64,000 nt of DNA from Lentimicrobium saccharophilum (GTDB lineage: Bacteria > Bacteroidota > Bacteroidia > Bacteroidales > Lentimicrobiaceae), in contig NZ_DF968182.1 of the NCBI RefSeq assembly GCF_001192835.1, positions 2,575,113 through 2,639,112 of the forward strand, written 5' to 3'. Position numbers and translations under genes: made by a program. The notes beneath the pieces are model-generated. The model saw only the letters and a program-made list of their open reading frames with translations, had not been told where the DNA came from and did not search any database. Of this stretch, positions 1 through 8,731 are shown in pieces. Numbering within the stretch: position 1 is the stretch's first letter; every line of letters begins with the position of its first letter.

Positions 1-2034
1 GCCAGCCAGGGCGCGTTCCTCAATTCTTCTCACACCGTTGGCATTCACATTGGGAACGATACCTCCCCATGCGCCATTGACGTTATAGACATCGGTCGTA
101 TAAAATGTGGCATAAGTGCCGGCAGCCACATAATCGACACCGGTCACTTCAATGCTTGTACCAAAAATGGGACGACCGGTGCCATTCGTATTATCGTACA
201 GGAAAGCAAAGTTCTTCGGCGATGCAGTGGAAATTGCGCGGATTGCGGTTCCTTCAACAGCGGTAGAACCAGTCCCGAAACCGATTACGGTAACATAATC
301 AGCTGTGGTAAGTCTGTTCACAACGGTTGTGCCATCGTTCCCGTCGTTGATCATGATGCGCATAAACACCTGGTTACCAGGTGTAAATCTTGCGTTTCCT
401 GTTGCTTCGAACAAAAACCAGCCGCTGTATTGCCCGGTGGAATTTGCAGTAAATGTCCCGTAAACATTTGACCCGCCGAAACCGGGGCTGCTGGTTCTGG
501 TAAATGTACCTGTTGCAGCATCAACCAATATCGGATTTCCTGCACCATTTGTGGTAGGTCCGTCAGCAGAAGTCACCGCCTGGTTGAAATACCGGTAAGT
601 GGCATTTGGCTGCAGGTTACCGAGCGTTGCATAAAAAGCGAAAGGCACCCTGGAATTAGCAGGTGTATTGCCATTGATATACAATGGAAGCACTGCGGAA
701 GTGATGGCAGGAGCAGGTGATATAACGATTGATGAACTGGTGGCCTGGGTCAACCCGCTTGCATTCGCGTTCAGTGTGTATGTACCCGCAGCACTGAAAG
801 TTATGTCGTTAAAGGAAGCTACGCCAGCCACGGCTGCACGGGTAACCGTTCCGCCAAGCGTACCGGTACCGGTAGCAATGGATAAAGTAATATCTCCTGT
901 ATATCCGGGATCTACCGTGTTGTCACCACGGCGCGCTTCAACAGTGAATGTTGCAACTGCATTTCCCTGTGTTCCGGCAGCCGGGAAATTGACGAATGCC
1001 AGCTGGGTGGCAGGGGAGGTAACTAAATAACTTTGTAGTCCGGAAGTGGTAGAAGCCGCATCATCATCTGTTGCTGTGATGGCGTAGTATACAGTTGTTC
1101 CGTCCGGTTGAGCCGGTATGTTGCTGACAGTTGAATAGGTATTGCCTCCTCCAAGGGTCATGTTGATTGAATTGGTAAGACTTCCACTTGTGAGACCCCA
1201 ATTCAGTACAACTGAAGAAATAGTGCCATCTGTGTCAGTCACATCAGCAGCTACAGAAACTGTGGTTGATGGAGTGATTCCTGAAGCCGGGGTTTGAACA
1301 ATATTTGTGATTGATGGGGGAACATTTCCTCCTGAAGTACCTGTAATCACAATATCATCTATCCCTACCCATTCATCACTTCCCGCAGCATTTGTTGTAA
1401 TAATCCTCAATTGAAGTTGTGCCTGATTCAGGGTAGCCGAAGGCAATGTTACACTCACGGGCGTTTCCAGTGTTGCCAATGAGGGCCCTGATGTAGCATC
1501 AGCAACAAAACCCTCAGGTATATTTACAAAATCGCCGGTGGTACCTGACCTGTATTGCAATGCAACTGGTTGAACCGCATCATCTGCCGAACCATCAATG
1601 TCTCTGAGATTGTATGATACCTGAACACTTGTTAATCCTTCAGTATTAAGATATATAACGATATATGGCGCGTCCGCAGTCCCTGATCCCTGCAAGGCGA
1701 CAACAGGATTTGTAATTTCAAATTCTGTCACCCCACCTGAGGTATAACTATTTGGATCAGTTTGATTCGCATTAACATCTATAACAGGGGTTCCTTCTGA
1801 GAGAACTGTCTGCGGATCAACCCCTGTTGCGGAAGTAAGATTATCTCCCCGGTAACCAATGATACTGGGAACCCCGGTCCAATCATCATTGGTTGTGATT
1901 AATCCCGTATTTGTCCAGTTCTGATTGAATGCCCCACCTGCAAGATTATGATAGGTCTGGCCAGTCATTTCCAATGCGGTGAACAAGAAAGTAATCACCA
2001 GCATTACAACATTTAACCTCTTAAATTTCATCAT
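1..2034 (-). CDS. Large exported multidomain protein, C-terminus off the window
   Basis: The frame is open from the double Met at 2034/2031 to the window edge, giving 678 visible codons. The N-terminus is a signal peptide (about residues 1-28, ending near MTGQ). It is followed by a beta-sandwich region ending in DEWVGIDDIVITG, a pattern I associate with secreted Bacteroidota nucleases and lamin-tail proteins, then an Ig-like domain (DTDGTISSVVLNWG) and a filamin/invasin-like domain (QLAFVNFPAAGTQGN). From about base 707 down to the edge it matches the C-terminal module of the next gene upstream (SRVPFAFYATLGNL, GNARFTPGNQVFMRIM, GAWGGIVPNVN). That neighbour ends in a T9SS tail, so a tail just outside the window is expected but not seen. 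No catalytic motif was recognised. The two genes are 109 bp apart on the same strand, and no clear TAnnTTTG element lies between them, so cotranscription is possible. Confidence 0.8.
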   Translation of the reverse strand, partial: MMKFKRLNVVMLVITFLFTALEMTGQTYHNLAGGAFNQNWTNTGLITTNDDWTGVPSIIGYRGDNLTSATGVDPQTVLSEGTPVIDVNANQTDPNSYTSGGVTEFEITNPVVALQGSGTADAPYIVIYLNTEGLTSVQVSYNLRDIDGSADDAVQPVALQYRSGTTGDFVNIPEGFVADATSGPSLATLETPVSVTLPSATLNQAQLQLRIITTNAAGSDEWVGIDDIVITGTSGGNVPPSITNIVQTPASGITPSTTVSVAADVTDTDGTISSVVLNWGLTSGSLTNSINMTLGGGNTYSTVSNIPAQPDGTTVYYAITATDDDAASTTSGLQSYLVTSPATQLAFVNFPAAGTQGNAVATFTVEARRGDNTVDPGYTGDITLSIATGTGTLGGTVTRAAVAGVASFNDITFSAAGTYTLNANASGLTQATSSSIVISPAPAITSAVLPLYINGNTPANSRVPFAFYATLGNLQPNATYRYFNQAVTSADGPTTNGAGNPILVDAATGTFTRTSSPGFGGSNVYGTFTANSTGQYSGWFLFEATGNARFTPGNQVFMRIMINDGNDGTTVVNRLTTADYVTVIGFGTGSTAVEGTAIRAISTASPKNFAFLYDNTNGTGRPIFGTSIEVTGVDYVAAGTYATFYTTDVYNVNGAWGGIVPNVNANGVRRIEERALAG

Positions 2035-2143
2035 AATAAGATTATTGTTAATTTAAAAAGACACTTATTCAATATACAATTCAAAGCGGGGTAATGATTT
2101 ATTAAAAGGGAATAAATCAAACTACCCCGCTAAAGAATCTGTT

Positions 2144-4243
2144 TTACCTCACCATCACCTTCCAGGCAGCAGTGCCCTTGTCGCTGAGAATGCGAACAAT
2201 GTAAGCGCCTGCGGGTACATTCAGGGTATACGAAGCCTGGCTGCCACTGATGGTATAGCGGGAGACCTCTTGTCCGAAGAGGTTGATGACCTGGATGCTT
2301 CCGTTCACCACCTGATCCAGCTGAATGCTGAGCTCTTTGCCATAGGTGAAAATTTTACCAAACTGGTTTTCAGGAGCACCGATGCCAAGGGTAGTATTGA
2401 TTACCAGCACATTATCAATGCCTCCGGCAGGATTCTTTGTATCCACAGTACCCCATACACCATCATCATCGGTATAATTGCTGACGATGGCTCCGGTAGT
2501 CAGGCTGCGCTCTTCAACCCGTTTTACCCCTTCCGTGTTGATATTCGGCACAATGCCGCCCCAGGCGCCATCGGTACCTGCCACATCATTGGCGTAAAAT
2601 TCCGCATAGGTCCCTGCAATAAAACTTACCCCTGTGGTTTCTATCTGGGTGCCATACAGCGGGCGACCGGTTCCGGCAGTATTGTCGTAGATAAATACAA
2701 AATTTTTCGGAGTAAAATTGCTGATCCCGCGGATGGCTGTTCCGGTCGAGTCGGCAGCGCTGGTATAGAAACCCAGCGATTTAACACTTTCGGTAATGGT
2801 AAGACGGGTGGCTTCAGCAGTTCCGCCGGTACCGTCATTAAGCATAATGCGCATAAACAATTCGTTGCCCGGTTTAAATCTGGCATTGCCGGTAGGCTCG
2901 GTAATAAACCAGCCGCTGAAACTACCATTGGCATCTGTTGTAAACTCACCATACTGACCCGGAGTTGTCATGGAAGCACTGGTAGTGCGCACAAATTCCC
3001 CGGTAGAGGGATTCACGAAAATGCAATTTCCTGCTCCGTTGTAATCAGGACCATCGGATCCACTTACAATCTTATTGTAAAAACGGTAGGTTGAAGATGG
3101 CAGAAGGTTAGAAAGTGTGGCATGATAGGCAAACGGCACCCTGTTGATGTTGGATGGAGTGGCCCCTTCGATAAACTTTGGCAGAATGTAGGCCGAAATG
3201 GATGCAGGAGTGGAAGTTGAAACACTGCCGCTTAAAGGGATCTGAAGTTCGGGGGCGCCGCCGCCGGTAACGGTGAAAACACCTGAATAACTACCGGCCG
3301 GCAATCCGGCTTTCAAACGGATACGTACAGGAACATCCCCGGTACCGGGGAAACTTCCGTTCTCGTAAACCACATTGCCCGGATCGCTTATAAAATTAAC
3401 GCCATCAACGGAATACTCATAATCAGCTGAAGGGGTCATTGTAACGGCACCTGATGCCGGGGTCAGGTTGAAGGCGTTCAGGGTGGTAATCTGCATTTCA
3501 GAAGGACCAGCACCTTCCAGGTAAGTAAATCCTGATAAGCTTGAAGGCGTTGCAGTAATCATCGGAGAGCTGCCTACACCTTTGAATGTGACATTGTCGT
3601 AACGGAGGGTTCCGTTAGGACTGTAGGATGAGGTTGAGGTCGCGGCACCATATTCAGAACCGTCAACAAATTCGGTCACAATTCTGACGCCAAATGCAGC
3701 ATTGCCGTCAACGCCTGAAATACCTGAGAAATCAGCACTTCTCTGATACCAGGTATCGCCCGCGTCCGCAATATAGCGTCCGTTATCAAAACCTTTATCC
3801 ACTCCCGCGGCGGTATTGACGGCGTTACCTTCATTGGCTTCAAAGTCTTCCCAATCGGTTCCGTTCAGCGTATACTGAACCCTGAGCCTGTTGGCAGAAG
3901 TATTGCTGTGCCGGCCATCCCAGCTAAGGGCTATGGCGCTGTAGCCGGAGGTAGAAACCAGAAACTCAACCCCTGCGGTACCTGATCCGGTTCCCTGTGC
4001 GGGATAAGCAGCTGAATTCCAAGCCCGCCCGCCGGTACCTGTTCCGGTATACCCTGTTGCGAAGGTGGCTGTAGTTCCGCCAATCAGTGCGGCGGTTCCC
4101 GACCCGGTGCTGGGTGTAATCACATCGCCCTCAAAAGTCCACTGTGTAATGGTAACCTGGGCATTTGCCATTTCAGCGGTGAAACCAAAACCGGCAAACA
4201 GTAATAATGCCAGCATGAACATTCTCGTGTAATTTTTCTTCAT
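2144..4243 (-). CDS. Exported protein with T9SS type A sorting domain, function unknown
   Basis: This 699-residue protein has a signal peptide (residues 1-28, cut near ANA-QV). An N-terminal beta-sandwich of about 190 residues follows, starting TQWTFEGD and ending with RYDNVTFKG, which is typical of choice-of-anchor or jelly-roll modules. A short Ig-like stretch covers about 225-345. A module at about 350-615 is shared with the downstream gene, and residues 625-699 form a T9SS type A tail (IQVINLFGQEVSRY, then PAGAYIVRILSDKG). The protein should therefore cross the outer membrane by T9SS and be released or anchored at the surface. No enzyme signature was found, so I assign no activity. A minus-strand TAnnTTTG element lies 78 nt upstream of the start. 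A long antisense frame at 2270-3094 is only a shadow of its codon bias. Confidence 0.85.
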   Translation of the reverse strand: MKKNYTRMFMLALLLFAGFGFTAEMANAQVTITQWTFEGDVITPSTGSGTAALIGGTTATFATGYTGTGTGGRAWNSAAYPAQGTGSGTAGVEFLVSTSGYSAIALSWDGRHSNTSANRLRVQYTLNGTDWEDFEANEGNAVNTAAGVDKGFDNGRYIADAGDTWYQRSADFSGISGVDGNAAFGVRIVTEFVDGSEYGAATSTSSYSPNGTLRYDNVTFKGVGSSPMITATPSSLSGFTYLEGAGPSEMQITTLNAFNLTPASGAVTMTPSADYEYSVDGVNFISDPGNVVYENGSFPGTGDVPVRIRLKAGLPAGSYSGVFTVTGGGAPELQIPLSGSVSTSTPASISAYILPKFIEGATPSNINRVPFAYHATLSNLLPSSTYRFYNKIVSGSDGPDYNGAGNCIFVNPSTGEFVRTTSASMTTPGQYGEFTTDANGSFSGWFITEPTGNARFKPGNELFMRIMLNDGTGGTAEATRLTITESVKSLGFYTSAADSTGTAIRGISNFTPKNFVFIYDNTAGTGRPLYGTQIETTGVSFIAGTYAEFYANDVAGTDGAWGGIVPNINTEGVKRVEERSLTTGAIVSNYTDDDGVWGTVDTKNPAGGIDNVLVINTTLGIGAPENQFGKIFTYGKELSIQLDQVVNGSIQVINLFGQEVSRYTISGSQASYTLNVPAGAYIVRILSDKGTAAWKVMVR

Positions 4244-4320
4244 AAAATATTGGATTAAATGGTTGAAACTTCAGATGTTTATAGGGCAGGAGGGAATAAT
4301 CTTCCCGGATTTCCATTTTA

Positions 4321-4328
4321 CAAATTTA
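4321..4328 (-). promoter_or_regulatory. Bacteroidota -7 promoter element (TAAATTTG)
   Basis: The reverse strand reads TAAATTTG, an exact match to TAnnTTTG, upstream of the exported protein starting at 4243. No -33 TTG at the expected spacing was confirmed. Confidence 0.45.
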
Positions 4329-4693
4329 GTGGAATTTTGGATTCAACATGTTAACAAATCCTAAAGATTTGCCGCTGTCCGATTAAATATTATCACTGTT
4401 CAACGGTCGCACTGATATATTACTCAAAATCTATAAATTAGGCTAAAACAATTAACCGCATTATCACTGCAAGCATGAACGCAGCGGGCCTTTTTGCTGA
4501 GTAAAGGCTTAATTTTAAAGTTTAGTCTGATCCTTACAAGCAAACTGCCCGGAAAATATTTTTCAAACTCTTTTATGAAAATTCACTTCCTAAATTAGCC
4601 CGGATACAAGCTAATAATCCAAGACCGGTCTGGATATGGCAGAACCTCAGCCAGGCAATCTCAATAAAAAAGGGAATAAATAACCAAACAATA

Positions 4694-4801
4694 CCTCTAC
4701 ATCTAATAAAATAATGACTAATTAATCAAAAAGTAGCCTCTACATATTTTAATTTATAATACTGTCTATTAATTTCTTAAAAAATTTACTTTCCTCTACA
4801 T
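4694..4801 (+). repeat. Three direct copies of CCTCTACAT upstream of the phosphate operon
   Basis: Exact 9-mers occur at 4694-4702, 4737-4745 and 4793-4801, spaced 43 and 56 bp apart. The last lies about 60 bp upstream of the -7 element at 4862. Position and repetition suggest a binding site for an activator or repressor of the phosphate operon; this is inference. Confidence 0.4.
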
Positions 4802-4861
4802 CAAAGATTGACCGTAAAAATAAGTACACAACAATTTACATTTAAGATTCACAAGATTTCT

Positions 4862-4869
4862 TAGCTTTG
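4862..4869 (+). promoter_or_regulatory. -7 element TAGCTTTG of the phosphate operon
   Basis: This is an exact TAnnTTTG match with its last base 23 nt before the ATG at 4893. No TTG is present at the ideal -33 spacing, which would fit an activator-dependent promoter. Confidence 0.5.
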
Positions 4870-4892
4870 ATTGGTCTTTAAACGGATTTTTT

Positions 4893-5540
4893 ATGTTTCT
4901 GTTCAAACATGCCGCAAAATCCATTGAACTGATAGATAACTTCCTGAATATCATTGATCAGGGGGCAATTCTATTCAAAGAGGGGGTCAGAAATTACCTC
5001 TACGGCAACAGGGAAAATTTTCTGAGCAATCTGCAAACGCTCTCATCACTTGAAACTGAGGCGGATATCATCAAGCGGAAAACGGAAAACCTGCTTTATA
5101 CGCAATCTCTTATGCCGCAGCTGAGGGGCGATATCCTGAAGCTGCTCGAAGAGCTTGATAATATTATTGATCTTGCCAAGACGAACCTGTTTCAGTTTGA
5201 TGTCGAGATTCCGTTTATTCCGGCCGAATTAAACCAGGAGTTGGTAAAACTTACCGAATTATCGGTTTCTGCCATAGAGTCGGTGATACCGGCGGCAAGG
5301 GCATATTTCAAAGATCCTGAATCGGTCAAAGAAAAACTGCACAGAGTATATTTATATGAGAAAGAGGCTGACAAGCTGGCTGATGCAATCAAACGCAGGG
5401 TTTTTCATGAGATGCCCAACCTAAAGCTCAGCGAAAAATTTCATCTGAGGTATTTTACCTTACATATAGAAATACTGTCGGATGCTGCTGAGAAAACAGC
5501 CGATGTATTGTCGATTATGGCTATTAAACGTACCATTTAA
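4893..5540 (+). CDS. DUF47 family PhoU-like phosphate transport regulator
   Basis: This 215-residue all-helical protein matches the DUF47/PhoU-like family in length and pattern. Diagnostic segments are the paired acidic stretches LETEADIIKRKTE and YEKEADKLADAIKRR, which carry the conserved E-x-x-A-D metal-binding motif of both three-helix halves, and DAAEKTADVLSIM near the end. Such proteins sit next to PiT transporters and are thought to control or support phosphate uptake. The PiT gene follows after 14 bp, so the two are almost certainly cotranscribed. The ATG at 4893 is the first in frame and lies just behind a promoter element. Family assignment is firm; the exact biochemical role is not established even for the family. 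Confidence 0.92.
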   Translation: MFLFKHAAKSIELIDNFLNIIDQGAILFKEGVRNYLYGNRENFLSNLQTLSSLETEADIIKRKTENLLYTQSLMPQLRGDILKLLEELDNIIDLAKTNLFQFDVEIPFIPAELNQELVKLTELSVSAIESVIPAARAYFKDPESVKEKLHRVYLYEKEADKLADAIKRRVFHEMPNLKLSEKFHLRYFTLHIEILSDAAEKTADVLSIMAIKRTI

Positions 5541-5554
5541 CATCAGGTAACCGG

Positions 5555-7303
5555 ATGTTGCTGCTGATCTTTCTGTCGAGCGGGTTATTCCTTGGTTGGT
5601 CCCTTGGGGCCAATGATGCGGCGAATATTTTCGGGTCGGCGGTAGGATCTAAAATGATCCGTTTCAGGAAGGCTGCATTCATTGCCAGTATTTTTGTGGT
5701 CCTGGGCGCAGTTTTTCAGGGCCGGGGCACGGCCGATACCCTCTCAAGCCTCGGAGCCGTTGACGCATTGGCCGGAGGATTCACCGTTTCGCTTTGCGCC
5801 GCGCTTACTGTGTTTTGGATGACCCGTTATGCCATTCCGGTATCCACCAGCCAGGCAATTGTCGGAGCGATCATCGGCTGGAGCATGTTTGCAGGTCTGC
5901 CCACCAATTATACCGTACTTACAAAGATTGTATCCACATGGGTATCAGGCCCTGTTCTCGGAATGGCCTTTGCAGCAGGGCTTTTCCTGCTTCTGAGGGG
6001 ATTTCTCCGGCGAACCAAAATCCATGTGATCAAACTTGACTCTTATATCCGGATCTCGCTGATCGTGGCAGGGGCTTTCGGAGCTTACAGTCTGGGGGCC
6101 AATAATATTGCCAATGTCATGGGGGTATTCGTCAATGCCGCCCCGGACGTTTTGCTTAATTTCGGCCTTTTCACCCTCGACGGGGTTCAGCTGCTGTTTT
6201 TGCTGGGCGGGCTGGCCATTGCACTCGGAATATTTACCTATAGCGAAAGGGTAATGCACACGGTTGGCAACGGCATCCTTTCGCTCAGTCCCGAGGCCGC
6301 CATTGTGGTTGTTTTATCGCAGGCCCTGGTGCTGTTTATCTTTTCGTCTTCCTCACTATCCGCTTTCCTGATGTCGATGGGTTTACCGGCAATTCCGCTG
6401 GTACCGGTTTCAAGCACACAGGTGGTGGTGGGTTCGGTGATCGGAATCGGATTGGTGAAAGGGGCCCGCGAAATCAAATTAAAGGCGCTCGGTGAAATTG
6501 CAGCCGGCTGGGTGGTTACCCCGCTGGCGGCCGGTATCCTTACCTATATCGCCCTTTTCTTTGTTCAGAATGTATTTAAATTGCAAGTGTTTTCAATCAA
6601 AGCAGAGGGTACCAAAATTCATCTGGATACCGGAACTGCCGTAGCTGAAAATGCCCCGGAAATTAATCTGATCCTTCCGGCCATCCTGGCAATGTCTGCT
6701 TTGGCAATTATTATACTGATCTTCCTGGTATTCCGTCAGCAAAAACTGCGGCTTAAAACTGAAAATGAGCTACTTCATCAGCAAAATAACTATTACCAGG
6801 CTCAAAAGACACTGAGTGGAATGGAAGTTACGGCTGTGCATCTTGAAAACAGCCTGCTGAGCCAGAAACTGGAAACCAAACGCCGCGAATATATCAACAT
6901 CGCCCTGAATATCTCTTCACAGAGGGAGTTTCTGCAGTCTGTTGCCGCGAAAATCGATGAAATCAGGCTGGTCGGGGATCAGCAACAGCTACTGGAACAG
7001 CTGAATGACTTATCCCTTATGGTTAAACAGAAGATGAACTTCAGTGATGAAACGGAAGAGTTATATGCGCAGATAGAATTGATCCACAAAGATTTCAGGC
7101 AGAAACTTGCCAACGCTTTTCCTGACCTGACAGAACAGGAAAAACGGCTGGCGGTGCTGTTGCGCCTGAACTTTTCATCCAAGGAAATCGCTTCATTGAT
7201 GGGTATATCTCCTAAAAGCGCTGAAATTGCCCGTTACCGCTTAAGGAAAAAACTGAATCTCGGAAAAGGCGAAAGCCTCACCTTTTTTATACAGAACCTT
7301 TAA
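5555..7303 (+). CDS. PiT-family inorganic phosphate transporter fused to a cytoplasmic LuxR-type HTH
   Basis: Residues 1-395 form a PiT (PHO4 family) permease. The duplicated signature appears as GANDAANIFGSAVGS (residues 18-32) and GANNIANVMG (181-190), with STSQAIVGAIIGW and SSTQVVVGSVIGIG in the two halves. A last membrane span (about 374-393) is followed by a charged cytoplasmic coiled coil (about 395-515). Residues 524-572 are a LuxR/GerE-like helix-turn-helix (LTEQEKRLAVLLRLNFSSKE, then ISPKSAEIARYRLRKKL). Ordinary PiT proteins have no DNA-binding domain. The tail resembles the coiled coil plus HTH of Bacteroidota TPR-TM-HTH regulators, so this may be a one-component transporter-sensor. 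It lies 14 bp after the DUF47 gene and 11 bp before the porin gene. The permease call is firm; transcriptional action is inferred. Confidence 0.9.
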   Translation: MLLLIFLSSGLFLGWSLGANDAANIFGSAVGSKMIRFRKAAFIASIFVVLGAVFQGRGTADTLSSLGAVDALAGGFTVSLCAALTVFWMTRYAIPVSTSQAIVGAIIGWSMFAGLPTNYTVLTKIVSTWVSGPVLGMAFAAGLFLLLRGFLRRTKIHVIKLDSYIRISLIVAGAFGAYSLGANNIANVMGVFVNAAPDVLLNFGLFTLDGVQLLFLLGGLAIALGIFTYSERVMHTVGNGILSLSPEAAIVVVLSQALVLFIFSSSSLSAFLMSMGLPAIPLVPVSSTQVVVGSVIGIGLVKGAREIKLKALGEIAAGWVVTPLAAGILTYIALFFVQNVFKLQVFSIKAEGTKIHLDTGTAVAENAPEINLILPAILAMSALAIIILIFLVFRQQKLRLKTENELLHQQNNYYQAQKTLSGMEVTAVHLENSLLSQKLETKRREYINIALNISSQREFLQSVAAKIDEIRLVGDQQQLLEQLNDLSLMVKQKMNFSDETEELYAQIELIHKDFRQKLANAFPDLTEQEKRLAVLLRLNFSSKEIASLMGISPKSAEIARYRLRKKLNLGKGESLTFFIQNL

Positions 7304-7314
7304 AAACCATAAGT

Positions 7315-8700
7315 ATGAGAAAAATGAATCATCCAAAATTAATGCTGGTGCTTGCAGTTTTCTGGTTAACCGGCGGTTATGCCCTGGGACAGGAAACCGA
7401 CACCACGGTGCGTTATAATCAGTATGGTGCCAGAGTGAACCGTACGCCGCTGAAAGCGGAGGAGAGGAACGGGATACTTGTGCTGGAAAGCAAGGACCAG
7501 AAGTACAAAATATGGTACGACGCCCGTGTACAGGTGGATGGCGCCATGTTTTTCGGCGATACCTACAACCCCATCGGCAACGGAACATCCGTCCGCCGTG
7601 CCAGGTTTGCCGTCAAGAGTCAGTTTACCGAAAAATGGTATGGCGAGTTTGACCTGGACATTTCCAACTCGGAACTGGAACTGAAAGATGCCTACCTGGA
7701 GTTTTCGCCTAATGAAAGACTGAGCCTGCGTGCAGGAAATTATAAGGAGGGGTTTTCTTTTGAGTCAACAACCACTTCAAGGTATCTGACCTTCATTGAG
7801 CGCCCGAACGCAGTCAATACCTTTGCTCCTTCCCGTCATATCGGGGTTGGAGTGATGTACCACAAAGACTGGCTGTTCGGGATGGGAGGAATCCATTTCC
7901 AGACAGTCGGAGATCCCGAAGAAAGACTTTTCTCGGAAGATAACAATAAGGATTACGGCACCGATGAAGGAGTATCGTTTACCGGTAAGCTGGTTGCCAT
8001 GCCCTTCCATAACGACTTCAATAAAGGGTTGCACATCGGGATAGCCGGTTCGTATCGGACTCCGAAAACGGATGCAGAAATCAGGGGTCATGAGCGTTAC
8101 AGCACCCGTTCACTCACCTCGATCAACCGCAAGAAATATATGGATACCGATCTGATTTCCAATGTTGATCATATCGTGCTCGGCGGTCTGGAGTTCGCGG
8201 CTTATCACAAAAATTTCCGTTTTCAGGGTGAATATCTGATGAGCAATGTACACCGCAAAAAATGGGATGAGGAAATGCCTACCGAAAAATTTGACGGCTG
8301 GTATGCTTTTGGCAGTGTACTCCTGTTCGGTGGAAAATACAATTACAATACCAACGATGCTGAATTTACACAGCCCACCCGTGGAAAATCCTGGGGTGAT
8401 GTGGAGCTTGCCTTCCGCTATGATTACCTGAGCCTGAATTCAGGCATGGACCAGATTATGGGCGGCGCCGGTGAAGGTTATACATTCGGCATCAACTACC
8501 ATGTGAATAACAATGTGAAGATCATGCTTAACTACGCCTACCTGAACCACGATCGTTATGCAAGCGGCAAAAACAAACTGTTTGTTGGCTATGACGAAAA
8601 CGGTGCGCTGACCAAAGACCCACGGAAAGTGGTGGATGCCAATGGAAAAGCAGGTGATGATTTTAGTTTCGTCAGCGTCAGGTTTGAGGTTGACTTTTAA
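7315..8700 (+). CDS. OprO/OprP-type phosphate-selective porin
   Basis: This 461-residue protein has a signal peptide (residues 1-25, cut near ALG-QE) and then a beta-barrel of the porin O/P family. Supporting segments are YKIWYDARVQVDGAMFFGD, SVRRARFAVKSQFTEKWYG, LKDAYLEF and RAGNYKEGFSFE, and the protein ends on an aromatic residue (VRFEVDF) as outer-membrane barrels usually do. Members of this family pass phosphate or polyphosphate, although in Bacteroidota the annotation is often by fold only. Here its place directly after PiT supports a real phosphate role: outer-membrane entry followed by inner-membrane uptake. The start MRKMNH is the first ATG after the PiT stop. Confidence 0.9.
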   Translation: MRKMNHPKLMLVLAVFWLTGGYALGQETDTTVRYNQYGARVNRTPLKAEERNGILVLESKDQKYKIWYDARVQVDGAMFFGDTYNPIGNGTSVRRARFAVKSQFTEKWYGEFDLDISNSELELKDAYLEFSPNERLSLRAGNYKEGFSFESTTTSRYLTFIERPNAVNTFAPSRHIGVGVMYHKDWLFGMGGIHFQTVGDPEERLFSEDNNKDYGTDEGVSFTGKLVAMPFHNDFNKGLHIGIAGSYRTPKTDAEIRGHERYSTRSLTSINRKKYMDTDLISNVDHIVLGGLEFAAYHKNFRFQGEYLMSNVHRKKWDEEMPTEKFDGWYAFGSVLLFGGKYNYNTNDAEFTQPTRGKSWGDVELAFRYDYLSLNSGMDQIMGGAGEGYTFGINYHVNNNVKIMLNYAYLNHDRYASGKNKLFVGYDENGALTKDPRKVVDANGKAGDDFSFVSVRFEVDF

Positions 8701-8731
8701 TTCATTTTCTAAATCCTAAAAATCTATTGCA

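Larger units (their letters stand above)
4244..4892. other. 649-bp AT-rich divergent intergenic region
   Basis: No coding frame is convincing here. The region separates the exported-protein genes (minus) from the phosphate operon (plus). It holds a minus-strand -7 element at 4321, three copies of CCTCTACAT at 4694, 4737 and 4793, and a plus-strand -7 element at 4862. The part from 4680 to 4860 is especially AT-rich, as expected for a regulated promoter. Confidence 0.7.

Noticed and set aside
2270-3094. 274-codon plus-strand frame opposite the 699-residue exported protein
   Set aside because: It is antisense to a gene with clear signal peptide and T9SS tail, and its translation has no domain pattern; it is a codon-bias shadow.
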